Translations under genes and position numbers: made by a program
Notes under the pieces: model-generated
Told to the model about the DNA's origin: nothing
The model's input: only the letters and a program-made list of their open reading frames with translations
The model's database searches: none
Shown here: positions 35,292-46,474 of the stretch, in pieces
How the letters are laid out: each line of letters starts with the position of its first letter
How positions within the stretch are numbered: position 1 is the first letter of the stretch
Origin: Streptomyces sp. NBC_00335
GTDB lineage: Bacteria; Actinomycetota; Actinomycetes; Streptomycetales; Streptomycetaceae
Assembly: GCF_036127095.1 (NCBI RefSeq)
Contig: NZ_CP108006.1
Coordinates: 1,922,001-1,986,000 of the forward strand
DNA length: 64,000 nucleotides
Direction of reading: 5' to 3'

Positions 35292-36410
35292 GGGAAAGCG
35301 AGAACGGTGGAGATCCGGCCGGGGAAGACGGGCTACGGACGGACGGGTGAACGAAGGCGGAGGCGGAGGCCGGCGGGCGGCCGGACGGGGCGGGCCGCGA
35401 CGTCCGGCGGACGGCGGGCTTCGACGGACAGCCGCCGGAGGGCGACGGAGGCGAGCGGGGCCGCAATGCCCGATGACGATCACCCTGAACCGCGGAGCCA
35501 CGCGCCCCTACGGGCACCCCGCGGGACGGGGCACGAACGCCCGGCCACGCGGAGATTCAGAGACTCGGGAACGCGAAGACTCCGGAGCGAAGGAGCCCAG
35601 GAACTCGAAGGCTCAGGAACTCAGGGGCTCAGGGGCTCAGGAACAGCGCGGGGCCGTACAGCGACGGCCCTGACACTCGCCCGGCGCGGTACAGGAGCCG
35701 GGGGTGTGGAGCCGCGGGGCGAGGAACTCGGTCGCGGACATGTCCCGGAGACTGCCAGCACCCCCACCCCCGGTCAACCCTGCCGAGCACCCCTCACCCT
35801 CACCCCCGACCACCCACCCACACCCGCCATGACCTGCCCTTTCACCGTTTTCCGCCACTCCCGGAACGGCCGAAACCCATGGCCTGATTTCACGCCCCCG
35901 CAACGCACCCGCCACGCACCACCCCATCCCGGCCCCACCGGCACTCGAGGCACAGGACCCGAGGCCGAGCCCCGGCAACAGCGCCGCACCACACCACTCC
36001 AGCCGGCCAAAATCACCCCCGCCGGCGCCTGAGGCAAGGGGCCCCGGGCAGAGCCCCCGCATGGGCGCCGCACGACACCACTCCAGCCGACCGAATTCAG
36101 CCCCGCCGACATGTGAGGCGCGGCGTCCGGGGCGGAGCCCCCCAACGGCGCCGCGCGGACACCCACCACCGGTCACCCGAATTCAGCCCCGCCGACATGT
36201 GAGGCGCGGCGTCCGGGGCGGAGCCCCACAACGGCGCCGCGCGGACACCCACCACCGATCACCCGAATTCAGCCCCGCCGGCGTTTGAGGCGCGGGGTCC
36301 GGGGCGGAGCCCCGGGAGCCTCGCCGCACGGCTCGACCCCGCTCCGCACCCGCCGAGCGCAGCGACACGGCATGATCGGGACCACACCCCACCCCCCGAG
36401 GAGCCCGCCC
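35292..36410. other. Gene-free, repeat-rich 1.1-kb spacer
   Basis: No supported gene on either strand. Short GGCTCAGG/AACTCAGG-type direct repeats occur near 35595-35645, and a tandem array of an 84-bp unit occupies 35982-36321. An A/T-richer segment (35825-35890) might hold promoter elements but none is clear. Long open frames here have no starts with Shine-Dalgarno and no normal codon bias. Confidence 0.6.
35982..36321. repeat. Four-copy tandem array of an 83-87-bp Streptomyces-type dispersed repeat
   Basis: Units begin with CGCCGCRC at 35982, 36066, 36149, 36235 (next boundary 36322). Each contains a CAGCCCCGCCGRC...GAGGCGCGG...TCCGGGGCGGAGCCCC core with internal dyad symmetry. The second and third units are nearly identical over their second halves. 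A single copy of the same core lies at 42748-42793. Confidence 0.85.
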
Positions 36411-37646
36411 GTGCCCCCCACCCCCGGTGACGGCCGGGCCGCCGCCAACGCCGCCGCCGTGCTCCGTACCGTCCTGAGCCACGGCCCCCTCGCGCGGAGC
36501 GACATTCCGCAGCTCTGCGGTCTCAGTCCTGCCGCCGTGTCCCGGCAGACCACGGCCCTGCTCCGCGCCGGCCTGCTGTGCGAGCGCCCCGGACCGGATC
36601 ACCCGCCCGCGACGACCGGACCCGGCACCGGCACCGGCACCGGCACCGGCACCGGGTCCGGAACCACCCCCGGCCCCGGCCGCCCCCGCATCCCCCTCGA
36701 CCTGCACACCGGCCCCCTCGGCGGCCCCCTCGCCGCCGGCCTGCACATCGGCGTGCCCGCCTCCACCTTCAGCCTCGTGGACCTGCGCGGCCGCGTCCTG
36801 GCCCGCCGGGCCTTCCCGCACGCGGGCCGCTCCCCCGGCCGCCTCCCCGCCGCCATCGCCGCCGAACTCGGCCGGTTCCTCCAGGAGTCCAAACCCGCCG
36901 GCCGCCCCCTGCTCGGCCTCGGCGCCGCCCTCGGCGGCTGGGTCCGCCCCGCCGACGGCACCGTCGTGCGCCACGACGCCCTCGGCTGGCACGGGCTCCC
37001 CCTCGGCGCCGAGCTCTCCGACCGACTCGGGCTGCCCGTCTCCGTGGACAACCACGCCCGCGCCGTCGCCCACGCCGAGATCCTCTTCGGCCGCCCGGAG
37101 GCCCGCTCCAGCCTTCTCCACCTCTTCATCGGCAACGTCGTCGACGCAGCCTTCGGCATCGAGGGCACCGTGCACCAGGGCCCGGAGGCCGCCGCCGGGG
37201 ACGTCGCGCACCTCCCGGTGCCCGGTTCGCGGACCCCCTGCGCGTGCGGCCGTACGGGTTGTCTCCAGGCGAGCGCCTCCGACGGGGTGATCGGTGCCGA
37301 GGCCGTGCGACGGGGCATCGTCCCGGAGCCTTCCGTCAACCTCCTGGTCGACGCCGCCGCCACCGGCGACCCCCGCGCCGACCGGCTGCTGCGCGAACGC
37401 GCCCGTACGGTCGGCCGGGCCGCGGCCCTGCTCCTCGACGTGTTCAACCCGGCCGTCATGGTGGTCGCCGAGCTGTCCAGCATCCTCCACGAGGGCTACC
37501 TCGACGAGATCCGTGCCGCGGCCGGCGACCAGGACCGCTACGGGCGGCGGATCGTCGCCCCGCACGCGGGTCCCGCCGTACTCCCGGTAGCCTCCGCGAC
37601 CGTCCTGCTCGCCCCGCTCTTCCGTGACCCCTCCCGACTCACATGA
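36411..37646 (+). CDS. ROK-family transcriptional regulator
   Basis: 411 residues. N-terminal helix-turn-helix (LRTVLSHGPLARSDIPQLCG, LSPAAVSRQTTALLRAGLLC), a Gly-Thr linker coded by GGCACC repeats near 36620-36660, then a ROK domain with the zinc motif CACGRTGCLQASAS. ROK regulators with an HTH usually respond to a sugar or sugar phosphate. I prefer GTG 36411 because GAGGAG (36398-36403) is ideally spaced; an ATG at 36372 would add 13 Pro-rich residues. Its target is unknown; the next gene is mutA in the same direction, 62 bp on. Confidence 0.85.
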   Translation: MPPTPGDGRAAANAAAVLRTVLSHGPLARSDIPQLCGLSPAAVSRQTTALLRAGLLCERPGPDHPPATTGPGTGTGTGTGTGSGTTPGPGRPRIPLDLHTGPLGGPLAAGLHIGVPASTFSLVDLRGRVLARRAFPHAGRSPGRLPAAIAAELGRFLQESKPAGRPLLGLGAALGGWVRPADGTVVRHDALGWHGLPLGAELSDRLGLPVSVDNHARAVAHAEILFGRPEARSSLLHLFIGNVVDAAFGIEGTVHQGPEAAAGDVAHLPVPGSRTPCACGRTGCLQASASDGVIGAEAVRRGIVPEPSVNLLVDAAATGDPRADRLLRERARTVGRAAALLLDVFNPAVMVVAELSSILHEGYLDEIRAAAGDQDRYGRRIVAPHAGPAVLPVASATVLLAPLFRDPSRLT

Positions 37647-37695
37647 GAGGGCGAGATCACATCCGGTGGTTATAGGTCGTTCACAAGGACCCCCC

Positions 37696-37701
37696 TAACA
37701 T
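37696..37701 (+). promoter_or_regulatory. -10 element giving a possibly leaderless mutA mRNA
   Basis: TAACAT lies 7 bp before the mutA ATG (37709), so transcription would start at or next to the A of the ATG. No Shine-Dalgarno is visible. The -35 region is weak. Confidence 0.4.
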
Positions 37702-37708
37702 TCGAGCC

Positions 37709-39561
37709 ATGACGGTCCTGCCTGATGACGGGCTCTCCTTGGCCGCCGAATTCCCTGACGCGACGCATGAGCAGTGGCAGCGCCTGGTAGAGGGCGTGCT
37801 GCGCAAGTCGGGCAAGGAAGTTTCCGGCGAGGCAGCGGAAGACGCGTTGTCCACGAAGCTTGAAGACGGGCTCACCACCCGCCCGCTGTACACCGCGCCC
37901 GAAACCGCGCCGGACACCGGTTTCCCCGGTTTCGCGCCGTTCGTGCGGGGCGGACGCCCCGAGGGCAGTGCCGCCTCGGGCTGGGACGTGCGCCAGCGGA
38001 TCGCGGGCACCGACCCCGTACGGGTGAACGACGCGGCCCTCGCCGACCTGGAGAACGGCACCACCTCGCTGTGGCTGGCGGTCGGCGACGCCGGCCTCCC
38101 CGCCGAGGGCCTGGGCCGGGCGCTGGAAGGGGTCTACCTCGACCTCGCGCCGGTCTCCCTGGACCCCGGCGCCCAGTACGCGGAGGCCGCCCGGGCCCTG
38201 CTCGCGCTGTACACCGAGCGCGGGGTGGCCCCCGAGGCCGCCCACGCCTCGCTCGGCGCCGACCCGCTGGGCCACGAAGCCCGCACGGGCGAGGCCCTGG
38301 ACCTGGCGGAGGCCGCCGCGCTCGCCGCGGACACGGCCGCCTGGCCCCACGTGCGCGCCCTGACCGTCGACGCCCTGCCGTACCACGAGGCGGGCGGCAG
38401 CGCCGCCGAGGAGCTGGGGCTCTCCCTGGCCACCGGCGTCGCCTACCTGCGCGCCCTCACCGACGAGGGTCTGAGCACCGAAGCGGCCTTCGGCGAGCTG
38501 GAGTTCCGCTACGCCGCCACCGCCGACCAGTTCCTCACCATCGCCAAGCTGCGCGCCGCCCGCCGCCTGTGGGCCCGGATCGCCGAGGCCTGCGGGACCC
38601 GGGGGGCCGGCGCCCAGCGCCAGCACGCCGTGACCTCGCCGGTGATGATGACCCGCCGCGACCCGTGGGTGAACATGCTGCGCACCACCGTCGCCTGCAT
38701 GGCGGCGGGCGTGGGCGGCGCCGACGCGGTCACCGTGCTCCCGTTCGACCAGGAGCTCGGCCTGCCCGACGCGTTCGCCCGCCGCATCTCCCGCAACACC
38801 TCCACGATCCTGCTGGAGGAGTCCCACCTGGCCCGGGTGATCGACCCGGCGGGCGGCTCGTACTACGTCGAGCAGCTCACCGACGAACTCGCGCACGCCG
38901 CCTGGGAGTTCTTCCAGACCATCGAGAAGGCGGGCGGTCAGGCCACCGCCCTGCGCTCCGGCCTGGTCGCCGAACGCCTCGCCGCCACCTGGGCCGCGCG
39001 CTCCAAGAAGCTGGCCACCCGGCGCGAACCCGTCACCGGAGTGAGCGAGTTCCCGCACCTGTCCGAGAAGCCGGTCGTACGGGAACCCGCGCCGGCCCCG
39101 CTCACCGGCGGACTGCCGCGCGTGCGGCGCGACGAGGCGTACGAGGCCCTGCGCACCCGCAGCGACGTACACCTGGCGGCGACGGGCAAGCGGCCGACCG
39201 TCTTCCTGGCGGCCCTGGGCCCGGCGGCCGCACACACGGCCCGCGCCACCTTCGCCTCCAACCTGTTCCAGGCGGGCGGCATCACCCCGGTCCACGACCC
39301 GGTGTCGGTGACCCCGGAGACGGCCGCCGCGGCCTACGCGGCGAGCGGGGCCGACGGCACGGCCGTGCTGTGCTCCAGCGACGCGCTGTACGAGGAGCAG
39401 GCCGAGGCGGTGGCCGCGGCCCTGCGCTCGGCGGGCGCGACGACCGTGTTCCTCGCGGGCAGGCCCGGCACCGCCGCGGCGGCCGTGGACGAGTACGTCT
39501 TCGCCGGCTGCGACGCGATCGCCGTGCTGTCCTCCGTACTCGACCGGATGGGAGTCGCGTC

Positions 39562-39565
<4 letters not shown>
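37709..39565 (+). CDS. mutA: Methylmalonyl-CoA mutase small subunit
   Basis: 618 residues, the catalytically inactive beta subunit. It keeps the TIM-barrel and B12-domain architecture ([20 protein letters not shown] near the N-terminus; [11 protein letters not shown] at the end) but lacks the DxHxxG cobalamin motif found in MutB. It pairs with MutB to interconvert methylmalonyl-CoA and succinyl-CoA, linking propionate, branched-chain amino acid and polyketide-precursor metabolism. The stop overlaps the TTG start of mutB. Confidence 0.95.
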
Positions 39566-41748
<2,183 letters not shown>

Positions 41749-41753
41749 GCGCC

Positions 41754-42749
41754 GTGCCGCCGCGGATCGACATCCCCGCCTACACGAAGGGCGTGCTCGA
41801 CGGGAAGCGCGCGTTCATCGCGCGCGCGATCACCCTCGTCGAGTCCACCCTGCCCGCGCACCGGGCCCTGGCCCAGCAGCTGTTGACCGAACTCCTCCCC
41901 CACTCGGGGCGGGCGCGCCGGATCGGCATCAGCGGTGTGCCGGGCGTCGGGAAGTCCACCTTCATCGACGCCTTCGGCACACTGCTGACGGGCCTGGGCC
42001 ACCGGGTGGCGGTCCTGGCGGTCGACCCCTCCTCCACCCGTACGGGCGGCTCCATCCTGGGCGACAAGACCCGCATGGAACGCCTCTCCGTGGACCCCGC
42101 GGCCTTCGTCCGCCCGTCCCCCTCGGCGGGGACGCTGGGCGGGGTGGCGAAGGCCACCCGGGAATCGATCATCGTGATGGAGGCCGCGGGCTACGACGTG
42201 GTGCTCGTCGAAACGGTCGGCGTGGGCCAGTCGGAGACGACGGTCGCCGGAATGGTCGACTCCTTCCTCCTCCTCTCCCTCGCCCGCACGGGCGACGGCC
42301 TCCAGGGCATCAAGAAGGGCGTCCTGGAACTGGCCGACGTCCTCGCCGTCAACAAGGCGGACGGCCCGCACGAGCGCGACGCGAAGGCGGCGGCACGCGA
42401 ACTGTCCAGCGCGCTGCGCCTGATGCACCCGGCCGACGCCGCCTGGACCCCACCGGTCCTGACGTGCAGCGCCCGGGAATCCACGGGCCTGGATGAGGTC
42501 TGGAACCGCCTGGAACAGCACCGCGTGCTCCTGGAAGCGGGCGGCCGCCTGGCGTCGAAGCGCGCGGCCCAGCAGGTGGAGTGGACCTGGTCGATGGTCC
42601 GCGACGAACTCCTGGAACGCCTCCGCTCGAACCCGGCGGTACGGGACCTGGCCCCGAGCCTGGAATCAGCGGTCCGGGCGGGCACCCTGACGCCCACCCT
42701 GGCGGCGGACCACCTCCTGGCGGCCTTCACCGACTCCTCGCCCACATAG
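41754..42749 (+). CDS. meaB: Methylmalonyl-CoA mutase-associated GTPase MeaB
   Basis: 331 residues of the G3E GTPase family: Walker A RIGISGVPGVGKSTFIDAFG, VAVLAVDPSSTRTGGSILGD, the switch-like LVETVGVGQSETTVAGMVDS and NKADG base-recognition motif. MeaB loads and protects the B12 cofactor of the mutase. GTG start at 41754, 5 bp after mutB. Confidence 0.95.
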   Translation: MPPRIDIPAYTKGVLDGKRAFIARAITLVESTLPAHRALAQQLLTELLPHSGRARRIGISGVPGVGKSTFIDAFGTLLTGLGHRVAVLAVDPSSTRTGGSILGDKTRMERLSVDPAAFVRPSPSAGTLGGVAKATRESIIVMEAAGYDVVLVETVGVGQSETTVAGMVDSFLLLSLARTGDGLQGIKKGVLELADVLAVNKADGPHERDAKAAARELSSALRLMHPADAAWTPPVLTCSARESTGLDEVWNRLEQHRVLLEAGGRLASKRAAQQVEWTWSMVRDELLERLRSNPAVRDLAPSLESAVRAGTLTPTLAADHLLAAFTDSSPT

Positions 42750-42793
42750 CCCCGCCGGCGTTCGAGGCGCGGGGTCTGGGGCGGAGCCCCAGG
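42748..42793. repeat. Single dispersed Streptomyces-type repeat after meaB
   Basis: Core AGCCCCGCCGGCGTTCGAGG, then CGCGGGGTCTGGGGCGGAGC, with arms able to pair (GCCCCGCC/GGGGCGGAGCCCC region). Same element as in the 36-kb array. Its place just past the stop suggests it may also serve as a terminator. Confidence 0.8.
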
Positions 42794-42869
42794 AAACGGA
42801 GAAAGGGCGGGGCGGGGAGCAAGCCCCGCGCAGCGGCACCCCCGACCCCGCCCCGGAATCACGCACCGC

Positions 42870-42929
42870 AGGCCCGACCCGCGAGGGTCAGGCCCGACCC
42901 GCCAGGGTCAGGCCCGACCCGCCAGGGTC
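42870..42929. repeat. Three tandem 20-bp repeats at the asparaginase 3' end
   Basis: Three copies of AGGCCCGACCCGCCAGGGTC (the first with one change) in tandem. The last copy overlaps the asparaginase stop codon. Confidence 0.8.
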
Positions 42930-43938
42930 AGGCGGCGACCAGCACGGGCTGCCCGGTGGCCAGCACCCGCCGCAGCACCCGCACCCGAGCTTCCGCATCC
43001 CCCTCGGAGAGCAGCGCCGCGAGCACCGCGACCCGCGCCTGCGGCGCCCGCAGCGTCCCCGTCGGCACGGCCCCGGCCGCAACCAGATCCACCGCACCCC
43101 CGTGGGTGTAGATCTCCGTCACCGGCCCGGCCGCGACCCGCGTGGTCAACGCCACCAGCACGCCGTCCGCGACGGCCGCCTTCACCGCGTCGACGACCTC
43201 CGGGGTCGCGTTCCCCGCGCCCGTCCCGACCAGCACGATCCCCCTCGCGCCCGCCGCCACCGCGGCGTTCAGCAGCACGGCGTCACCGCTCACGTGGTGC
43301 ACCACGACATCCACCCGCGGCAGCCATTCGGGTCCCTCGGCCACAGCGGGCAGCGGCAGCGGCTCCGGCCGCACCGGCGTCCGCAGCACGGTGACCTTGC
43401 CGAAGCCGACCTTCCCCAGCAGTTCCTTCGACGGGTCGGCAAAGGCGTCGAGGGCCACGGCCTGCGTCTTCACGGTCCCGCGGGCCGCGTGCACCCGCCC
43501 CGCGAACGCGACCAGGACGCCTAGCCCGCGCGTGGTCGAGGCGGTCAGCAGGGCGTCGTAGAGATTGCCGGGACCGTCCCCGTCGGCCGCCCCCATGGGC
43601 CGCTGCGAGCCGGTGAAGACGACGGAACGCACATCACGGTGATACAGGTCCACCAGGAACGCCGACTCCTCCAGCGTGTCCGTGCCGTGCGTGACGACGA
43701 TCCCGTCCACACCCGGATCGGCGAGCACCTCGTGCACGGTCCGCAGCAGGGTCAACTGGTGCGCGGTGGTCAGCCGGGGGCTGTTCACGCTGAACAGGTC
43801 GACGACCTCCACGCTCACGCCCTCGGGCAGCGGCGCGGTCGCCATGACCTCGGCCCCGTCGGCATCGGCCGCGAAACCGGAACCCTGCCAGCGGCTGGCT
43901 ATCGTCCCGCCCGTACTGATCACGACGACGCGTCCCAT
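42928..43938 (-). CDS. L-asparaginase (type I/II fold)
   Basis: 336 residues. The catalytic triads are visible: VVVISTGGTIASRWQG (Thr nucleophile) and GIVVTHGTDTLEESAFLVDL (second Thr/Asp), with later VHHVSGDAVLLNA. It hydrolyses asparagine to aspartate and ammonia. No signal peptide, so cytosolic. Divergent from an Lrp/AsnC regulator, which probably controls it. ATG 43938 was chosen because MGRVVVISTGGTIA is the normal start. Confidence 0.92.
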   Translation of the reverse strand: MGRVVVISTGGTIASRWQGSGFAADADGAEVMATAPLPEGVSVEVVDLFSVNSPRLTTAHQLTLLRTVHEVLADPGVDGIVVTHGTDTLEESAFLVDLYHRDVRSVVFTGSQRPMGAADGDGPGNLYDALLTASTTRGLGVLVAFAGRVHAARGTVKTQAVALDAFADPSKELLGKVGFGKVTVLRTPVRPEPLPLPAVAEGPEWLPRVDVVVHHVSGDAVLLNAAVAAGARGIVLVGTGAGNATPEVVDAVKAAVADGVLVALTTRVAAGPVTEIYTHGGAVDLVAAGAVPTGTLRAPQARVAVLAALLSEGDAEARVRVLRRVLATGQPVLVAA

Positions 43939-44007
43939 GGCCACGATCCTTCCCTCACACCGTCCGCACATATTTTCTACAAAAGGCAATGGTAGGCCGA
44001 TCTACGC

Positions 44008-44020
44008 GCAATGTGATTGC
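44008..44020. promoter_or_regulatory. Palindromic operator between asparaginase and Lrp/AsnC genes
   Basis: GCAAT-GTG-ATTGC is a perfect inverted repeat. GCAAT also appears at 43986-43990 and, inverted as ATTGC, at 44057-44061. Multiple spaced sites are usual for Lrp/AsnC proteins, which bind DNA as multimers. Confidence 0.55.
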
Positions 44021-44052
44021 CACTTCACCCAAGCCCGCAACAAACCATGCGT

Positions 44053-44058
44053 GATAAT
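44053..44058 (+). promoter_or_regulatory. -10 box of a probably leaderless lrp-type gene
   Basis: GATAAT ends 6 bp before ATG 44065, so the mRNA probably begins at the start codon. No Shine-Dalgarno is present upstream of this ATG. Confidence 0.5.
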
Positions 44059-44064
44059 TGCGCC

Positions 44065-44514
44065 ATGGACGCGATCGACAGACAAATCTTGCGCGAGCTC
44101 CAGGCCGACGGCCGGCTCAGCAACCAGGAGCTGGCCCAGCGCGTGGGCCTCACCCCCTCCCCCTGCATGCGCCGGGTCCGCCAGCTGGAAGAGGAAGGGA
44201 TCATCCAGGGGTACCGCGCGGTGATCTCCCCCGAAGCGGTGGGCCGCGGCTTCGAGGTCCTGGTCTCCGTGGAGGTCCGCCGCGACCGCGAGGCCGTCGA
44301 GGCCTTCGAGGCGGCCCTCCAGGAGATCCCCGACATCATCGAGGCCTACCGCCTCTTCGGCAGCCCCGGCTGCCTCCTGCGCATCGCGGTCGCGGACCTC
44401 CGCGCGTACGAACGCCTCTGGATCGAAAAGCTGACGGCCCTCTCGGGCGTCACGGAGGTCAACTCCCAGATCATCATGAAGCGCATCAAGGAACCGGAGG
44501 GCCTGCCGGTCTGA
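44065..44514 (+). CDS. Lrp/AsnC-family transcriptional regulator
   Basis: 149 residues. MDAIDRQILRELQADGRLSN and LAQRVGLTPSPCMRRVRQLE form the winged helix-turn-helix; the RAM effector domain follows (VLVSVEVRRDREAVEAFEAA, DIIEAYRLFGSPGCLLRIAV). It is divergent from asparaginase and probably senses an amino acid such as asparagine. An ATG at 44047 would add six residues. Confidence 0.93.
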   Translation: MDAIDRQILRELQADGRLSNQELAQRVGLTPSPCMRRVRQLEEEGIIQGYRAVISPEAVGRGFEVLVSVEVRRDREAVEAFEAALQEIPDIIEAYRLFGSPGCLLRIAVADLRAYERLWIEKLTALSGVTEVNSQIIMKRIKEPEGLPV

Positions 44515-44554
44515 CCGAGGGAGGGCGGCCCGCGCGTTGACCACGCACCACGTA

Positions 44555-44573
44555 TATGGTTAGGGTTACCTAA
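44555..44573 (+). promoter_or_regulatory. Iron box overlapping the amidohydrolase promoter
   Basis: TATGGTTAGGGTTACCTAA matches the iron-box consensus at 15 of 19 positions. A TTGACC (44537-44542) and TAGGGT (44560-44565) pair with 17-bp spacing gives a good promoter whose -10 lies inside the box, the classical arrangement for DmdR/IdeR repression by iron. Confidence 0.82.
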
Positions 44574-44651
44574 GTCGGACGTGGCAGCCCTGGGCCCCCT
44601 GTCCTGACCCGTGTACACGCGCGTTGCCGCCAGGGGGAGTTGGACTGCCCA

Positions 44652-46238
44652 ATGCTGTGTTCGAGGCTGACCAACGCGAACTTCGTCACCATGGATCCGG
44701 ACCGCCCCTTCGCCCACACGCTGGGGATCTGGCGGGGGCGGATCGTGGGGCTCGACGAGGACGTGGCCTCGCTGCCGGCCCGTGAGGTCATCGATCTGCA
44801 GGGCGCCACCGTGCTGCCCGGGTTCATCGACAGTCACGTCCACCTGGCCTGGACCGGGCTGAAGCAGAGCACCCCGAGCGTCGCCCCGTGCGAGCGCGTC
44901 GAGGACGTGCTGGCGGTGGTGGCGGAGGCGGTCTCCCGCTCTGCGGGCGGGGACGGCGCCTGGGTCGACGTCATGGGGTACGACCAGCGGGCGCTGGGGC
45001 GGCACCTGACCGCCGCCGAGCTGGACGCGGTCAGCCCCGGGCGCAAGGTGTTCCTGATGCACGACTCGGGACACGGGTGCGTCGTGAACAGCGCGGTGCT
45101 GCGCCTGCTCCCCGACGGCGTCCCGCACCAGGACGGCTTCCTGGCCGAGGGCGCCATGACCGCCGCGCGCCGGCTCCGGCTGCCGTACGGGCAGGACGAG
45201 ATCGCCGATGCCGTCGAGCGCGCGGCCCGGACCTGCCTCGCCGAAGGCGTGACCGCCGTCGCCGAGGCGGGCATCGGGGGCGGGCTGCTCGGCCACAGCC
45301 CGGTGGAGCTCGGCGCGTACCAGCTGCTGCGGGACCGGGGGAGGCTGCCCCTGCGGGTGCAGCTCATGCCCGCGGGCGATACGTTGCGGCCGCGCGAAGC
45401 GCACCGGGAGGACGGGATCCCCCGCTCGCTGGACCTGGGCATGCGCACCGGGTTCGGCGACGACTGGCTGTCGCTGGGCGCGCTCAAGATCTACACCGAC
45501 GGCGGGATGATGGCCCGCACCGCCGCGCTCACGGCCCCGTACGCGGGCACGGACCACACCGGACAGCTCCAGGACGACCCCGACCGCCTCACCCGGCTCA
45601 TCGTGGACGGCCACCTCGCCGGCTGGCAGCTCGCCGTCCACGCCATCGGGGACCGCGCCGCCGACCTCGCGCTCGACGCGCTGGAGGAGGCGCAGCGGCT
45701 ACGGCCCCGGCCGGACGCGCGGCACCGGATCGAGCACGCCGGGCTGATCCGCCCCGACCAGCTCCCGCGCTTCGCGCGCCTGGGCGTCAGCGCGGTCGTC
45801 CAGCCGGCCTTCCTGTACTCCTTCGGGGACGACTATGCGGACGTGATGGGTGAGGAGCGGGCCCCCTGGATGTACCGGGGGCGCGGGTTCCTGGACCACG
45901 GGGTGACGCTCGTGGGCAGCTCGGACCGGCCCGTCACGGACGGGGCTCCGCTCCGGGCGATCCAGTTCATGGTCGAGCGCGCCTCCGCCTCCGGGCGGCC
46001 GATCGGGCCGGACGAGGCGGTCACGGTCGAGGAGGCGCTGCGCGCCTACACGGTCGCCGGTGCGTACGCCTGCCGGTGGGACGACAGGGCGGGCAGCCTC
46101 ACTCCGGGCAAGCGCGCCGACCTGGTCGTCCTGGGCGACGACCCGCGGCGCGTCGATCCCTCCCGGATCAGTGCCATCGAGGTCGTGGAGACCTTTGTTG
46201 ACGGACACCAGACGACGACGGATGCGGGAAAGCTGTGA
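44652..46238 (+). CDS. Metal-dependent amidohydrolase, YtcJ-like, iron-regulated
   Basis: 528 residues. Metal ligands are seen in TVLPGFIDSHVHLAWTGLKQ (HxH), QLAVHAIGDRAAD, RIEHAGLIRPDQ and SSDRPVTDGAPL (Asp). The YtcJ-like branch of the amidohydrolase superfamily has few known substrates. An iron box overlaps its promoter and it is the first gene of a coupled operon with the 79-residue protein and a phosphopantetheinyl transferase. Inference: it may hydrolyse a siderophore-related amide or formamide. ATG 44652 is chosen; a TTG at 44640 lies too close to the GGGGAG sequence. Confidence 0.82.
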   Translation: MLCSRLTNANFVTMDPDRPFAHTLGIWRGRIVGLDEDVASLPAREVIDLQGATVLPGFIDSHVHLAWTGLKQSTPSVAPCERVEDVLAVVAEAVSRSAGGDGAWVDVMGYDQRALGRHLTAAELDAVSPGRKVFLMHDSGHGCVVNSAVLRLLPDGVPHQDGFLAEGAMTAARRLRLPYGQDEIADAVERAARTCLAEGVTAVAEAGIGGGLLGHSPVELGAYQLLRDRGRLPLRVQLMPAGDTLRPREAHREDGIPRSLDLGMRTGFGDDWLSLGALKIYTDGGMMARTAALTAPYAGTDHTGQLQDDPDRLTRLIVDGHLAGWQLAVHAIGDRAADLALDALEEAQRLRPRPDARHRIEHAGLIRPDQLPRFARLGVSAVVQPAFLYSFGDDYADVMGEERAPWMYRGRGFLDHGVTLVGSSDRPVTDGAPLRAIQFMVERASASGRPIGPDEAVTVEEALRAYTVAGAYACRWDDRAGSLTPGKRADLVVLGDDPRRVDPSRISAIEVVETFVDGHQTTTDAGKL

Positions 46239-46474
46239 TCGGTGTGAGTGGTCAGACGAGCGTTCTGGAACGTTTCTCCCCGCTGTGGGAGGCGCCCGAG
46301 ATGCCGCCGCGCTGGGTGATCTGGCACGCGGGCGCGGGTGATTCCTTCGTCTTCGACCGGGAGTTCAACATGCCCGTCGACGTGGACGACGCGCTCCTCG
46401 GGGAGGTTCTGTGCCGGATGCGCGAGGTCGGGGCCCCGGAGGGTGACACCTACCCCGGCCGCCCGTGCGGATGA
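46235..46474 (+). CDS. 79-residue protein of unknown family in an iron-regulated operon
   Basis: Begins GTG at 46235 overlapping the amidohydrolase stop (GTGA) and ends overlapping the next gene's start (ATGA). Trp-rich middle (LWEAPEMPPRWVIWHAGAGD), then SFVFDREFNMPVDVDDALLG and a polar tail. It is acidic and not an MbtH protein (no NPFDD or SLWP motif). I do not recognise it. The tight coupling indicates that it is made with its neighbours. Confidence 0.65.
   Translation: MIGVSGQTSVLERFSPLWEAPEMPPRWVIWHAGAGDSFVFDREFNMPVDVDDALLGEVLCRMREVGAPEGDTYPGRPCG

Noticed and set aside
35637..36176. Minus-strand ORF of 179 codons in the 36-kb spacer
   Set aside because: Its length comes from the 84-bp array; no Shine-Dalgarno and no protein-like composition.
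36372..36410. ATG start for the ROK regulator
   Set aside because: GTG 36411 has a well-spaced GAGGAG, while this ATG has none and adds only a Pro-rich stretch.
42748..42793. Remnant of an insertion sequence after meaB
   Set aside because: It matches the common short dispersed element, with no transposase fragment or target-site duplication.
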